Shown one piece after another: positions 8,203 through 15,780 of a stretch of DNA of 18,184 nt; within the stretch, counting starts at the first letter, position 1; each line of letters begins with the position of its first letter. The position numbers and the translations under genes are program-made. Origin of the DNA: an uncultured Lachnospiraceae bacterium (GTDB lineage: Bacteria; Bacillota; Clostridia; Lachnospirales; Lachnospiraceae). The stretch is from the NCBI GenBank assembly GCA_934418125.1, contig CAKRWT010000047.1, positions 1 through 18,184 of the forward strand. Reading direction: 5' to 3'. Below the pieces are notes generated by a model. That model was given only the letters and a program-made list of their open reading frames with translations. It did not search any database and had not been told where the DNA came from.

Positions 8203-8231
8203 ACTATATAACAAATGCTACAACGAAACAA
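8203..8231 (-). promoter_or_regulatory. Candidate promoter of the alarmone synthetase-aminotransferase pair
   Basis: On the minus strand, TTGTTT (8231-8226), a 17-bp spacer, then TATAGT (8208-8203), which would give a leader of about 95 nt. The -35 is weak. The rest of 8103-8363 holds only this candidate and the phoR terminator. Confidence 0.5.
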
Positions 8232-8314
8232 TGAAACCTTTGTGATTTTTCTATTAAAATTGCATGTATTAAAAATTTTACCCCAGCGGCACTTCACAGG
8301 AAATCCCTATTACC

Positions 8315-8347
8315 TAAAAAATCTGCAGAGGTTTCTCCCCCTGCAGA
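8315..8347 (-). terminator. Rho-independent terminator after phoR
   Basis: Read on minus, the arm TCTGCAG (8347-8341) pairs with CTGCAGA (8328-8322). One mismatch and two further G-C pairs continue inside the stem, and TTTTTT (8321-8316) follows. It lies 17 bp after the phoR stop and closes the phosphate regulon. Confidence 0.88.
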
Positions 8348-8363
8348 CATCTTTTTCCCTGTT

Positions 8364-9677
8364 TTAAAAAATAACCGTAACTTCTGTTCCTTTTCCCGGT
8401 TCGCTCTCCAACTGTAACTGTGCATTATGCACCGCTACAATATGCTTCACAATGGCAAGTCCTAACCCGGTACCTCCGGTAGACTTGGAGCGGCTCTTAT
8501 CCACCCGGTAAAACCGTTCAAAAATTCGCTCCTGATGTTCCTTTGAAATACCGATTCCCGTATCCTTCACCCGCAGGAAAACTTTTTCCCCCGCTTTACC
8601 CACACAGACATCTACCATTCCACCAATATTATTATAGGCAATGGCATTATCACACAGATTATAGATTAACTCCTCAATCATCTGTTTATCGCCCTGAATC
8701 GTACAAGGACTTCCTGTCATGGAAAGAATAACACTCCTGTCCTCTGCCCGCATCTGCATCATCTCCACCGTATCCTGTGCCAGTTCATACAGATTGATAG
8801 ATTCAAAAGCTATCTCTGGTTCCATTACATCCAGCTCCGATAATTTAATAATATCGTTAATCAGCGTCAACAGCCTCTTGGCACTCTGATGAATTCCTGC
8901 CGCAAACCGGATGGCATCCTGTCCTGAAGCCATCCCATTTTCTATTAACTCCGAATAACCAGATATAGCTGTCAATGGTGTTTTCAGTTCATGCGATACA
9001 TTGGCAGTAAATTCCTGCCGCATATTAGCATTGGCAAGAATCGCCTCATGCTGCTGTCGGATAGTCGCCGCAAAAGGTACCAGTTCCTCATACACATTAC
9101 TCTCTTCTATATGATTCATATCTGCCGCCATCTGTTCAATCGGCGACACAATGCTCTTCGTCAGATAATGGGAAAGCAACAGGCAAACTGCCATAAGCCC
9201 CACTATCATCACTGCCATAACCGGCAGAGAGCGATACAGAATACTCCAGATACTGTGTGATTCCCTAGCCACACGAAGCACGTTTCCATCCTCCATCCGC
9301 ACCGTGTAATAATAAGTATTCCGTTGCATAGTAGAAGAACGCCGGATAGACTGTCCTTCCCCCTTTTCCAAAGCTTCCTTAATTTCCGGTCTCCCGGCAT
9401 GGTTGTCCATCTCTCCTACATTCGCATTACTGTCATAGATAACCTGTCCTTCCGGTGTAACAACTGTAGTCCGTACATTATCCTTTTCAAAGTCATACCT
9501 CTTTACCTCTGGCTCTTGTAAGATATCGCTCTTGGACAATACATCGGCATAGTTCTTTAAATCTTCCATTACCTGGCTTCGGAAAATCCGATAAAAGCCA
9601 ACGCTCATGAAAAAAAGCATTCCAATAACTGCCAGAGCTGCAATTATCATCAGTTGTCTGTTAATTTTCTTTTTCAT
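8364..9677 (-). CDS. phoR: Phosphate-regulon sensor histidine kinase PhoR
   Basis: 437 residues. A membrane helix at about 8-30, an extracytoplasmic region of about 118 residues, and a second helix at about 150-170 precede a HAMP-like linker (TKSIVSPIEQMAADM). HisKA follows with His229 in VSHELKTPLTAISGYSE, then HATPase_c with the N box around Asn340-Asn344 (NLCDNAIAYN), DTGIGIS at 372-378 and GGTGLGLAIVKHI at 401-413. Between HAMP and HisKA there are only some 30-40 residues, so the cytoplasmic PAS domain of E. coli and B. subtilis PhoR is absent. It is assigned as PhoR because it follows phoB by 8 nt and sits beside pst-phoU. The ATG has AGGA 6 nt upstream. In the family, it phosphorylates PhoB when phosphate is low, with PhoU and the Pst transporter restraining it. 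Confidence 0.9.
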   Translation of the reverse strand: MKKKINRQLMIIAALAVIGMLFFMSVGFYRIFRSQVMEDLKNYADVLSKSDILQEPEVKRYDFEKDNVRTTVVTPEGQVIYDSNANVGEMDNHAGRPEIKEALEKGEGQSIRRSSTMQRNTYYYTVRMEDGNVLRVARESHSIWSILYRSLPVMAVMIVGLMAVCLLLSHYLTKSIVSPIEQMAADMNHIEESNVYEELVPFAATIRQQHEAILANANMRQEFTANVSHELKTPLTAISGYSELIENGMASGQDAIRFAAGIHQSAKRLLTLINDIIKLSELDVMEPEIAFESINLYELAQDTVEMMQMRAEDRSVILSMTGSPCTIQGDKQMIEELIYNLCDNAIAYNNIGGMVDVCVGKAGEKVFLRVKDTGIGISKEHQERIFERFYRVDKSRSKSTGGTGLGLAIVKHIVAVHNAQLQLESEPGKGTEVTVIF

Positions 9678-9685
9678 TTCTTTTC

Positions 9686-10369
9686 CTACTCTATCACGCT
9701 GTCCAGAATATATCCCACATTCCTTACTGTCTTAATCATACTGCCTGCCTCACCCAGCTTCTGCCTAAGCGTCTTAATATGCATATCCAAGGTTCTGGAT
9801 TCTCCTTCAAAATCCATCCCCCACACATGATTCAGAATTTCTTCTCTGCCAGTCACAATGCCTGCATGCAGCATTAGCATCTTCAATAGCTCATATTCCT
9901 TATAAGTCAGTTCACACAATTTATTATCTACATAAACCGCATGTCGTTCACTGTCCAGAAAAATCTTGCCAATAGTAAGGCATTTGTCTCCTTTGTCCTC
10001 ACCACTCCGTCTCAGAAGTGCTTTCACTCTGGAAATCAATTCCATAACACCAAAAGGTTTCGTCAAGTAATCGTCTGCGCCGATATCCAGCCCCTTTACC
10101 TTATCCATCTCCGTCGTCTTCGCTGTAACAAGGATAATCGGTGTTTTTTTTGTCAGGGAATCCTTTCGAAGTTTCTCCACAATACTAAGCCCATCTTCAT
10201 CCGGAAGCATAATATCTAACAGAATCAGGCTGGGAATCCGGTCTTTTAACGCATCATAGAAATCTTTGGCATTCTCGTATACCGCCACGTCATAACCACT
10301 GTTTTTTAAGGAAAAACTCTCTATTTCACTGATATTCCGGTCATCCTCTACTACATAAATCATACTCAT
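9686..10369 (-). CDS. phoB: Phosphate-regulon response regulator PhoB/PhoP (OmpR family)
   Basis: 227 residues from the ATG at 10369. The receiver domain has the acidic pair in YVVEDD (5-10), phospho-acceptor Asp52 in LILLDIMLPDEDG, then a switch Thr and Lys in LVTAK and ADDYLTKPF. The C-terminal OmpR-type winged helix (about 130-225) includes LTYKEYELLKMLMLHAG and the recognition region RTLDMHIKTLRQKLG, ending VRNVGYIL. I chose the ATG at 10369 because GAGGAG lies 8 nt upstream; a GTG at 10378 is in frame but overlaps that ribosome site. It precedes phoR by 8 nt and so forms a two-component operon. It presumably binds the TTTACA direct repeats at 12335-12362 and 17249-17265, an inference from the known 11-bp repeat binding of PhoB/PhoP proteins. 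Confidence 0.93.
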   Translation of the reverse strand: MSMIYVVEDDRNISEIESFSLKNSGYDVAVYENAKDFYDALKDRIPSLILLDIMLPDEDGLSIVEKLRKDSLTKKTPIILVTAKTTEMDKVKGLDIGADDYLTKPFGVMELISRVKALLRRSGEDKGDKCLTIGKIFLDSERHAVYVDNKLCELTYKEYELLKMLMLHAGIVTGREEILNHVWGMDFEGESRTLDMHIKTLRQKLGEAGSMIKTVRNVGYILDSVIE

Positions 10370-10454
10370 ATCCGTCACTCCTCATTCTGCTTGAAAGACA
10401 TTGGTTTTCTATCTCATTCGTGCCCTATTTCCTTGTTTTGGAGATGATATTTTC

Positions 10455-10484
10455 AGTATACCTCATTCTTGTTTCTTATGGCAA
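10455..10484 (-). promoter_or_regulatory. Sigma-A promoter of phoBR overlapping the end of the Na/Pi cotransporter gene
   Basis: On the minus strand, TTGCCA (10484-10479), an 18-bp spacer, then TATACT (10460-10455). Both hexamers match consensus at 5 of 6 positions. The -35 lies within the last codons and the spacer covers the stop codon of the cotransporter gene. It would give phoBR basal, phosphate-independent transcription besides read-through from the upstream gene. Confidence 0.75.
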
Positions 10485-12248
10485 TGCATACTCCTGCAAA
10501 AAGGTGTCATAAAGCTGATGATACCTTACTGCATCCTTTTCCCGAATTTCTTCGTTATAACCATGCATTTCCAAAGAATCATCCCTTACCTGCACAATGC
10601 TTACCGCAATATGCGCACAGTGCGCTGCAATTCTTTCATAGCTTGTAATAATATCTGATAATAAAAACCCTAACTCAATGGTACATTTTCCCTTGCGCAG
10701 TCTTTTAATATGCCTCTTTCTGACCTCTGCGCTTAATTCTTCTACTACCGCCTGCAAGGCTTCCACCTCATAGGTCAGTTCACCGTCTTCTCTTTTGAAT
10801 ACCTCTAAAGAAGTATTCAGGATTCTGGTAATGGCCCTGGAAAATATCTCCAGTTCCTCCTGTGCTTTATTGGAAAATTCCTGCCCTTTCTGATTTTTCT
10901 CTTCGCAGGACTTCATGATGCTAACCGCATGGTCAGAAATCCGCTCAAAATCTCCGATAGAATGTAAATAAAAGGTTAAAGACTGGCTGTCACGCTCAGA
11001 CAATTCCCTGCCTGTCAACTTTAACAGATAGGTTCCCAAAACATCCTCATACCGGTCCACATCTTTTTCCATCTGCACGATTTCTTCTGCCGTCTGTTCA
11101 TCATAATGTTCCAACAATCCAATTGCTTTCAAGTAGGAATCCTTCGCAGTCTGCGCCATGTGGGTAATTACCTTTCTGCTCTGTTCCATTGCCAGTCCTG
11201 GATTGTTCATAAAACGGCTGTCCAACGCCTTAATATCTTCATCAATGTAGCGAACCATTACGTTCTCGGAAGCATCCTCTGGAATGGTAAGGTATGCCAG
11301 CTTCTCAAGCATTTTGGAAAATGGCAATAACAGGCACGTAGCAAAGACATTAAACGTACTGTGTATTACCGCAATTCCATACGGCTCTGCCGCCAAGTCC
11401 ATAAACTCAAATCCGATAATGGCATGCATTGCATAAAAAAGAATCATAAACACTATCGTACCAATAATATTGAAATACAAATGAATAATCGCAGCCCTTC
11501 TGGCATTCTTACTGGTTCCCACAGAAGATAACAATGCCGTTACACAGGTTCCGATATTCTGTCCCATGATAATAGGCAATGCCGTACTATAAGTAACCGC
11601 TCCGGTAGCACATAATGCCTGCAAAATACCAACAGATGCCGAGGAAGACTGGATAATTGCCGTCAGGATGGCACCTGCCAGCATACCTAACAGCGGATTG
11701 GAAAACATCAGTAAAACATTAGTAAATTCCGGTACATCTGCCAGTGGTGTTACTGCCGAAGACATGGTTTCCATACCAAACATCAGCACCGCAAAGCCTA
11801 CCATGATGACTGCCACATTTTTCTTCTTTTCATTCTTGGAAAATAATAAAATACCGACGCCGATAATCGCCAGAATCGGAGAAAAAGAGGTCGGTTTTAA
11901 TAACTGTACAAAGAAATTGCCACTCTCAATACCGGTCAGACTCAGTATCCAGGAAGTTACCGTGGTTCCGATATTGGCACCCATAATAATGCCGATTGCC
12001 TGTGATAACTTCATAATACCCGAATTTACAAATCCAACCACCATAACCGTTGTGGCGGAAGACGACTGGATAACAGCTGTTACCCCGGCTCCCAATAGCA
12101 CCGCTTTAAGCTTATTGGAGGTCAGCTTCTCCAATATCTGTTCCAACCTTCCGCCGCTGGCTTTGGAAAGTCCATCTCCCAGAACATGCATTCCATATAA
12201 AAATAAGGCAAGTCCCCCTATCATTGTCAGTACACCAAAAAAATCCAT
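10476..12248 (-). CDS. Na/Pi cotransporter family protein with C-terminal PhoU domain
   Basis: 590 residues from the ATG at 12248 (GGAGG 5 nt upstream; a TTG at 12272 in frame is less likely). The N-terminal half is membrane-embedded with the inverted duplication of the Na/Pi-cotransporter II family: two QSSSA motifs, in VIQSSSATTVM (about 60-70) and IIQSSSASVGI (about 199-209). From about residue 340 to the end is a cytoplasmic helical PhoU-like domain, with SIGDFERISDHAV near 430-442 and a second copy SYERIAAHCAHI near 536-547. In Firmicutes these carriers are annotated as importers, while the E. coli relative YjbB has been described as an exporter. The Pho-box promoter directly upstream favours a phosphate-scavenging role here. 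It lies between phoU and phoB in the same direction. Confidence 0.9.
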   Translation of the reverse strand: MDFFGVLTMIGGLALFLYGMHVLGDGLSKASGGRLEQILEKLTSNKLKAVLLGAGVTAVIQSSSATTVMVVGFVNSGIMKLSQAIGIIMGANIGTTVTSWILSLTGIESGNFFVQLLKPTSFSPILAIIGVGILLFSKNEKKKNVAVIMVGFAVLMFGMETMSSAVTPLADVPEFTNVLLMFSNPLLGMLAGAILTAIIQSSSASVGILQALCATGAVTYSTALPIIMGQNIGTCVTALLSSVGTSKNARRAAIIHLYFNIIGTIVFMILFYAMHAIIGFEFMDLAAEPYGIAVIHSTFNVFATCLLLPFSKMLEKLAYLTIPEDASENVMVRYIDEDIKALDSRFMNNPGLAMEQSRKVITHMAQTAKDSYLKAIGLLEHYDEQTAEEIVQMEKDVDRYEDVLGTYLLKLTGRELSERDSQSLTFYLHSIGDFERISDHAVSIMKSCEEKNQKGQEFSNKAQEELEIFSRAITRILNTSLEVFKREDGELTYEVEALQAVVEELSAEVRKRHIKRLRKGKCTIELGFLLSDIITSYERIAAHCAHIAVSIVQVRDDSLEMHGYNEEIREKDAVRYHQLYDTFLQEYALP

Positions 12249-12321
12249 AACAACCTCCATCATCGCAAACAAACTACTATTTCTGCTTATGATTTGAAAT
12301 TATCATGGATTTGTATGTGGC

Positions 12322-12362
12322 ACTATCACTGTTTTGTAAATTTAATGTAAAGTTTGTGTAAA
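12322..12362 (-). promoter_or_regulatory. Pho-box promoter of the Na/Pi cotransporter gene (three perfect TTTACA repeats)
   Basis: On the minus strand, TTTACA occurs at 12362-12357, 12351-12346 and 12340-12335. These are three identical hexamers each separated by 5 nt (11-bp period), followed after 7 nt by GATAGT (12327-12322) as candidate -10. This fits the TT(A/C/T)A(C/T)A-N5 repeat consensus known for PhoP boxes in Bacillus. The middle box lies 18 bp before the -10, at the -35 position. Confidence 0.85.
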
Positions 12363-12397
12363 ATAGTGTTTCCAAGTACAACTACCCGGTTGTTTCC

Positions 12398-13060
12398 CTA
12401 TAAAAGTCTGGTATTACACATATCTCCGGTTTCCTGAAAAATCTCCCATTCTCCTACATTTACGGCATGGTCGCCTATCTTCTCCAGATACTTGGCTAAC
12501 ATCAGGATGTCAATACAGTCATCTGCATTAGCGGTCTCCTTTTTCAGATGTTCCACTAAATCTTCTTTTACCAGATTAAAAAGGTCATCAATCTTATCAT
12601 CTCCATCAATTACCCTTTCAGCATCTTCCATGCTTCTCTTTAAGAAAGAACTGACCGCATTGTGTAACTGTAGCTTGGTCTCTTTAATCATATCGGAAAG
12701 ATGTTCGGAATACCCTGACAGTTCCTTCATTTCCAGTCTTAGAATCAGTTCCGCCATATCTACCACATGGTCTCCGGCTCTCTTAATATCCGTTACCACC
12801 TTCAGGCTGGCAGATACCATTCTCAAATCTCTTGCAATAGGATGCTGTTTTGTAATCAACGATAAGCACCTTGCCTCAATCCGTTTCTCCATATCATTCA
12901 CCTGCTGGTCCTGTTGCAGAATCTCCACAATAGTATCCCGGTCCTTTACCTGCATGGCTGCAAATAATCTATCATAAACAGCTTCCACCTGGAAGCACAT
13001 TTTTTTTAAGTCATCCCGAAGCTCTGAAAGCTCCTTTTCAAATACTGTTCTCGGTGACAT
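12398..13060 (-). CDS. phoU: Phosphate signalling complex protein PhoU
   Basis: 220 residues from the ATG at 13060, typical for PhoU. It is an all-helical cytoplasmic protein made of two three-helix repeats, each with a metal-cluster motif: KVVTDIKRAGDHVVDMAE near 88-105 and AKYLEKIGDHAVNVGEW near 191-207. In the family it links the Pst transporter to PhoR and damps the Pho response when phosphate is plentiful. GAGG stands 8 nt before the ATG at 13060, and the protein then begins MSPRTVFEKELSEL like other PhoU proteins. An in-frame ATG at 13108 overlaps the pstB stop (TGATG) and would add 16 residues, so coupled initiation there remains possible. It is the last gene of the pst operon; no clear terminator follows. 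Confidence 0.93.
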   Translation of the reverse strand: MSPRTVFEKELSELRDDLKKMCFQVEAVYDRLFAAMQVKDRDTIVEILQQDQQVNDMEKRIEARCLSLITKQHPIARDLRMVSASLKVVTDIKRAGDHVVDMAELILRLEMKELSGYSEHLSDMIKETKLQLHNAVSSFLKRSMEDAERVIDGDDKIDDLFNLVKEDLVEHLKKETANADDCIDILMLAKYLEKIGDHAVNVGEWEIFQETGDMCNTRLL

Positions 13061-13107
13061 ATCTTCTTCCTCTCTTCCTTCCTGTACCATAAAGCCTCTG
13101 TCCACCA

Positions 13108-13866
13108 TCAGCCAAATCTACCGGTAATATAATCTTCCGTTCTCTTATCTTTCGGTCTTGAGAATATATTATCTGTAGAGTCAAACTCAATAACTTCCCC
13201 TACCAGGAAAAATGCTGTATCATCCGATACACGGGTTGCCTGCTGCATGTTATGCGTTACCACTACCACCGTATATTTCTTCTTCAGTTCCATCATCAGC
13301 TCTTCGATTTTCAATGTAGAAATCGGGTCCAGTGCTGAAGTCGGTTCATCCATCAGCAGTACCTCAGGGTCTACCGCCATTGCTCTCGCAATACACAATC
13401 TCTGCTGTTGTCCACCAGACAATCCCAACGCTGACTTTTTCAACCGGTCCTTTACCTCATCAAAAATGGCCGCTCCCCGCAGACTGTTTTCTACAATTTC
13501 ATCCAATTTTGCCTTATTTTTAATTCCATGAATTCTTGGTCCATAGGCAATGTTGTCATAAATACTCATCGGGAATGGATTCGGCTGCTGGAATACCATC
13601 CCCACCTTTTTACGAAGCAATGTCGTATCCACACCCTGTCCATAAATATCTTCTCCGTCCAGATAAACCTGTCCATCAATTTTCACATTATCAACCAAAT
13701 CATTCATTCGGTTCAAAGTCTTCAGAAAAGTAGATTTTCCACACCCCGAAGGTCCAATAAATGCCGTTACTGCATTCGCACGAATATCCATATCAATATC
13801 TTTCAAAGCATGGTTCGCTCCATAATACAGATTCAATTTTCTAGTACTTATCTTACTATTTTCCAT
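13108..13866 (-). CDS. pstB: Phosphate ABC transporter ATP-binding protein PstB
   Basis: 252 residues, full length. Walker A is GPSGCGKST (38-46), the Q-loop lies in [15 protein letters not shown] (91-105, a PstB hallmark), the ABC signature is LSGGQQQR (149-156), Walker B is [13 protein letters not shown] (169-181, Glu174 catalytic), and the H-loop His is in [10 protein letters not shown]. It hydrolyses ATP to drive phosphate import through PstC and PstA. The start MENSKIS is the only suitable one. Its ribosome site is unusual: GAGAGG lies about 15 nt upstream and AGGA directly abuts the ATG. The stop overlaps an alternative phoU start by one base. Confidence 0.96.
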   Translation of the reverse strand: MENSKISTRKLNLYYGANHALKDIDMDIRANAVTAFIGPSGCGKSTFLKTLNRMNDLVDNVKIDGQVYLDGEDIYGQGVDTTLLRKKVGMVFQQPNPFPMSIYDNIAYGPRIHGIKNKAKLDEIVENSLRGAAIFDEVKDRLKKSALGLSGGQQQRLCIARAMAVDPEVLLMDEPTSALDPISTLKIEELMMELKKKYTVVVVTHNMQQATRVSDDTAFFLVGEVIEFDSTDNIFSRPKDKRTEDYITGRFG

Positions 13867-13886
13867 TCCTGTTTCTTATTTCCTCT

Positions 13887-14738
13887 CTATTTCTTTGCGG
13901 TAACATCCAGCTTACCTGCCAGAAATTTCGTTAAAAAGTTAATTACAAGGACAATTAGGAGTAACACCACTGCTATACCGAATGCCACATCATACTGCGC
14001 TTTTGACATACTTAAATATAACTGAATCGTCAGCGTACCTCCAGACTCCATAATCTTTTTCCACAATCCAGCACCAGCCTTTGGTAACAGATAACCACTT
14101 CCTGCTGTAAACAACAACGCTGCCGATTCTCCTACAATACGTCCCACAGCAAGAATGACACCGGTAATAATTCCCGGCATTGCCGAAGGAAGCAAAATCG
14201 TCCGAATCATATACCATTTTGTTGCCCCCATACCAATCGCTCCACACCGGTAGCTATCTGGCACCGTTTTCAATGCCTCCTGGGTATTCCGGGTAATCAA
14301 AGGCAAAACCATCAGTGTCAGCGTCAGCGCACCCGTTAAGAGCGAATACCCAAAGCCCAGCGTATTGCCAAAGAAAACCATTCCGAACAGACCGAAGATG
14401 ATGGAAGGGATACCCGCTAAGGTTTCTGTGGTAAATTCAATCAGACGGATGAATTTTCCCGGCTTTGCATACTCATTCAGATAAATGGCTGAGCCGATAC
14501 CAATGGGAGTTGCTATTATCAGGGTTAATACTATGATATACAGCGTATTTACAATGTTTCCGGCGATTCCTGTGGTGCCCTGTAATGCACTGGTCACAGT
14601 TGTTAAAAAATTCCAGTTGATGCATGGTACTCCCTTGATAAAAACATACGCAATAATACCGACTAACAGAATCACCGAGAAGAAAGCTGCCAGATAAATC
14701 AGGAACAGGACACAGTTGTCTTTCATTTTTCTAGTCAT
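13887..14738 (-). CDS. pstA: Phosphate ABC transporter permease PstA
   Basis: 283 residues with six predicted membrane helices. The cytoplasmic EAA-type loop that docks PstB is recognisable at GAIGMGATKWYMIRTILLPSAMPGI. Other family stretches are YLNEYAKPGKF and LAGIPSIIFGLFG. It forms the membrane channel with PstC. The ATG at 14738 overlaps the end of pstC by 8 nt and has GGGGGAG 7 nt upstream, inside pstC, so translation is coupled. A second in-frame ATG four codons later is less well placed. Confidence 0.95.
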   Translation of the reverse strand: MTRKMKDNCVLFLIYLAAFFSVILLVGIIAYVFIKGVPCINWNFLTTVTSALQGTTGIAGNIVNTLYIIVLTLIIATPIGIGSAIYLNEYAKPGKFIRLIEFTTETLAGIPSIIFGLFGMVFFGNTLGFGYSLLTGALTLTLMVLPLITRNTQEALKTVPDSYRCGAIGMGATKWYMIRTILLPSAMPGIITGVILAVGRIVGESAALLFTAGSGYLLPKAGAGLWKKIMESGGTLTIQLYLSMSKAQYDVAFGIAVVLLLIVLVINFLTKFLAGKLDVTAKK

Positions 14739-15669
14739 TATCCAGCTCCCCCTTCTTCAAAATTCCGTTCAACGTAATGTTGATCAGCATAATAAAGCAA
14801 AACAAAACAAGACCTATTGTAAATAATACCTGTCTATGTAATCCACTGGCGTATCCCATCTCACTGACAATCGCCGTGGTCAGAAATCTTACGGAATTAA
14901 ATGGTAATGGGAAATTAACCGAGCTTCCCGATACCAGACTGATTGCCATCGCCTCTCCAATGGCACGACCAACCCCCAGAACAATCGCTGTAATAATACC
15001 CGACTTAGCTGCCGGAAGCATTACCTGGAAAATGGTCTGTATATGTGAAGCACCCAATGCAAGGGAAGATGCCTTTAACTGCGGTGATACCGCTTTAATC
15101 GCCGATTCGCTGATGTTAATTACTGTAGGCAGAATCATTATCGCCAACACCAACACCGCCGAAATCAAATTCGCACCACCAGTAAACTGATGTGTTTCGG
15201 AACCCCGGAATAGTTTCTGTTCCCATCGATACATTAACGGATTTAAAATCATAAGTCCCAGCAGACCATAAATAACAGAAGGAATTCCCGCTAACAACTC
15301 CACTGCCGGCTTTACAATAGCTGCCAACTTCTTCGGTGCAATCTCTGCCAGGAAAACAGCCGTCAAAAGACCAATCGGCACCCCGATTAGAATCGCAAAT
15401 ATTGTTCCTACAATAGAGGTCAGAATAACATACAAAATACCAAAGGACGGCTCCTGTGCTGTTGGTTTCCAAGTCGTGGAAAATAAAATCTCCTTGATTC
15501 CCACCTGAAAGATAGCCGGTGTTCCATTGGCAATCATATAAAGTGTAATCGATACCACCGCCAATACTGCAAAAAATGCACATATTGTAAAAATTGCCTG
15601 TGCTACCAGTTCAATAGTCTGTATCTGATATCTGTCTCTCACTAACGTTTTCTTTTCTACTGCTTTCAT
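14731..15669 (-). CDS. pstC: Phosphate ABC transporter permease PstC
   Basis: 312 residues from the ATG at 15669, six predicted membrane helices. Hallmarks are WKPTAQEPSFGILYVI after the first helix, VELLAGIPSVIYGLLG, and the EAA loop ALGASHIQTIFQVMLPAAKSGI. It pairs with PstA in the channel. I prefer the ATG at 15669 because AGGA lies about 5 nt upstream and MKAVEKK precedes the first helix normally. The frame stays open to a GTG at 15720, which would add 17 residues with no good ribosome site. A 10-bp stem-loop separates it from pstS. Confidence 0.93.
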   Translation of the reverse strand: MKAVEKKTLVRDRYQIQTIELVAQAIFTICAFFAVLAVVSITLYMIANGTPAIFQVGIKEILFSTTWKPTAQEPSFGILYVILTSIVGTIFAILIGVPIGLLTAVFLAEIAPKKLAAIVKPAVELLAGIPSVIYGLLGLMILNPLMYRWEQKLFRGSETHQFTGGANLISAVLVLAIMILPTVINISESAIKAVSPQLKASSLALGASHIQTIFQVMLPAAKSGIITAIVLGVGRAIGEAMAISLVSGSSVNFPLPFNSVRFLTTAIVSEMGYASGLHRQVLFTIGLVLFCFIMLINITLNGILKKGELDND

Positions 15670-15724
15670 CTTATTCCTCATCCCTGTCTTTACTGCAAAC
15701 CACTTACGCTCCATCCACACAGGA

Positions 15725-15759
15725 TAAGATTCTGCCCTGAAATCCGGAACAGAATCTTA
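15725..15759 (-). other. Intercistronic stem-loop between pstS and pstC
   Basis: TAAGATTCTG (15725-15734) is a perfect inverted repeat of CAGAATCTTA (15750-15759), with a 15-nt loop. No U-run follows on minus, so full termination is unlikely. Its place just after the binding-protein gene suggests an mRNA-stabilising or partial-termination element that favours PstS over the permease. Confidence 0.65.
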
Positions 15760-15780
15760 CCATACGCAGGGAACCATGTA

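Noticed and set aside
8103..8297. 64-codon frame directly upstream of the alarmone synthetase on minus
   Set aside because: Cys/Lys/Asn-rich with no domain-like pattern, its start lies upstream of the likely promoter (8203-8231), and it has no clear ribosome site. More likely leader and spacer sequence.
11668..12297. 209-codon plus-strand frame antisense to the Na/Pi cotransporter
   Set aside because: A mirror of a highly biased membrane-protein gene; the sense frame has complete family motifs. The same applies to the long frames opposite phoU, pstB, pstS and the aminotransferase.
12378..12393. Short inverted repeat ACAAC/GTTGT after phoU as a terminator
   Set aside because: Only 5 bp of stem and no U-run on minus; read-through from phoU into the cotransporter gene is more likely than termination.
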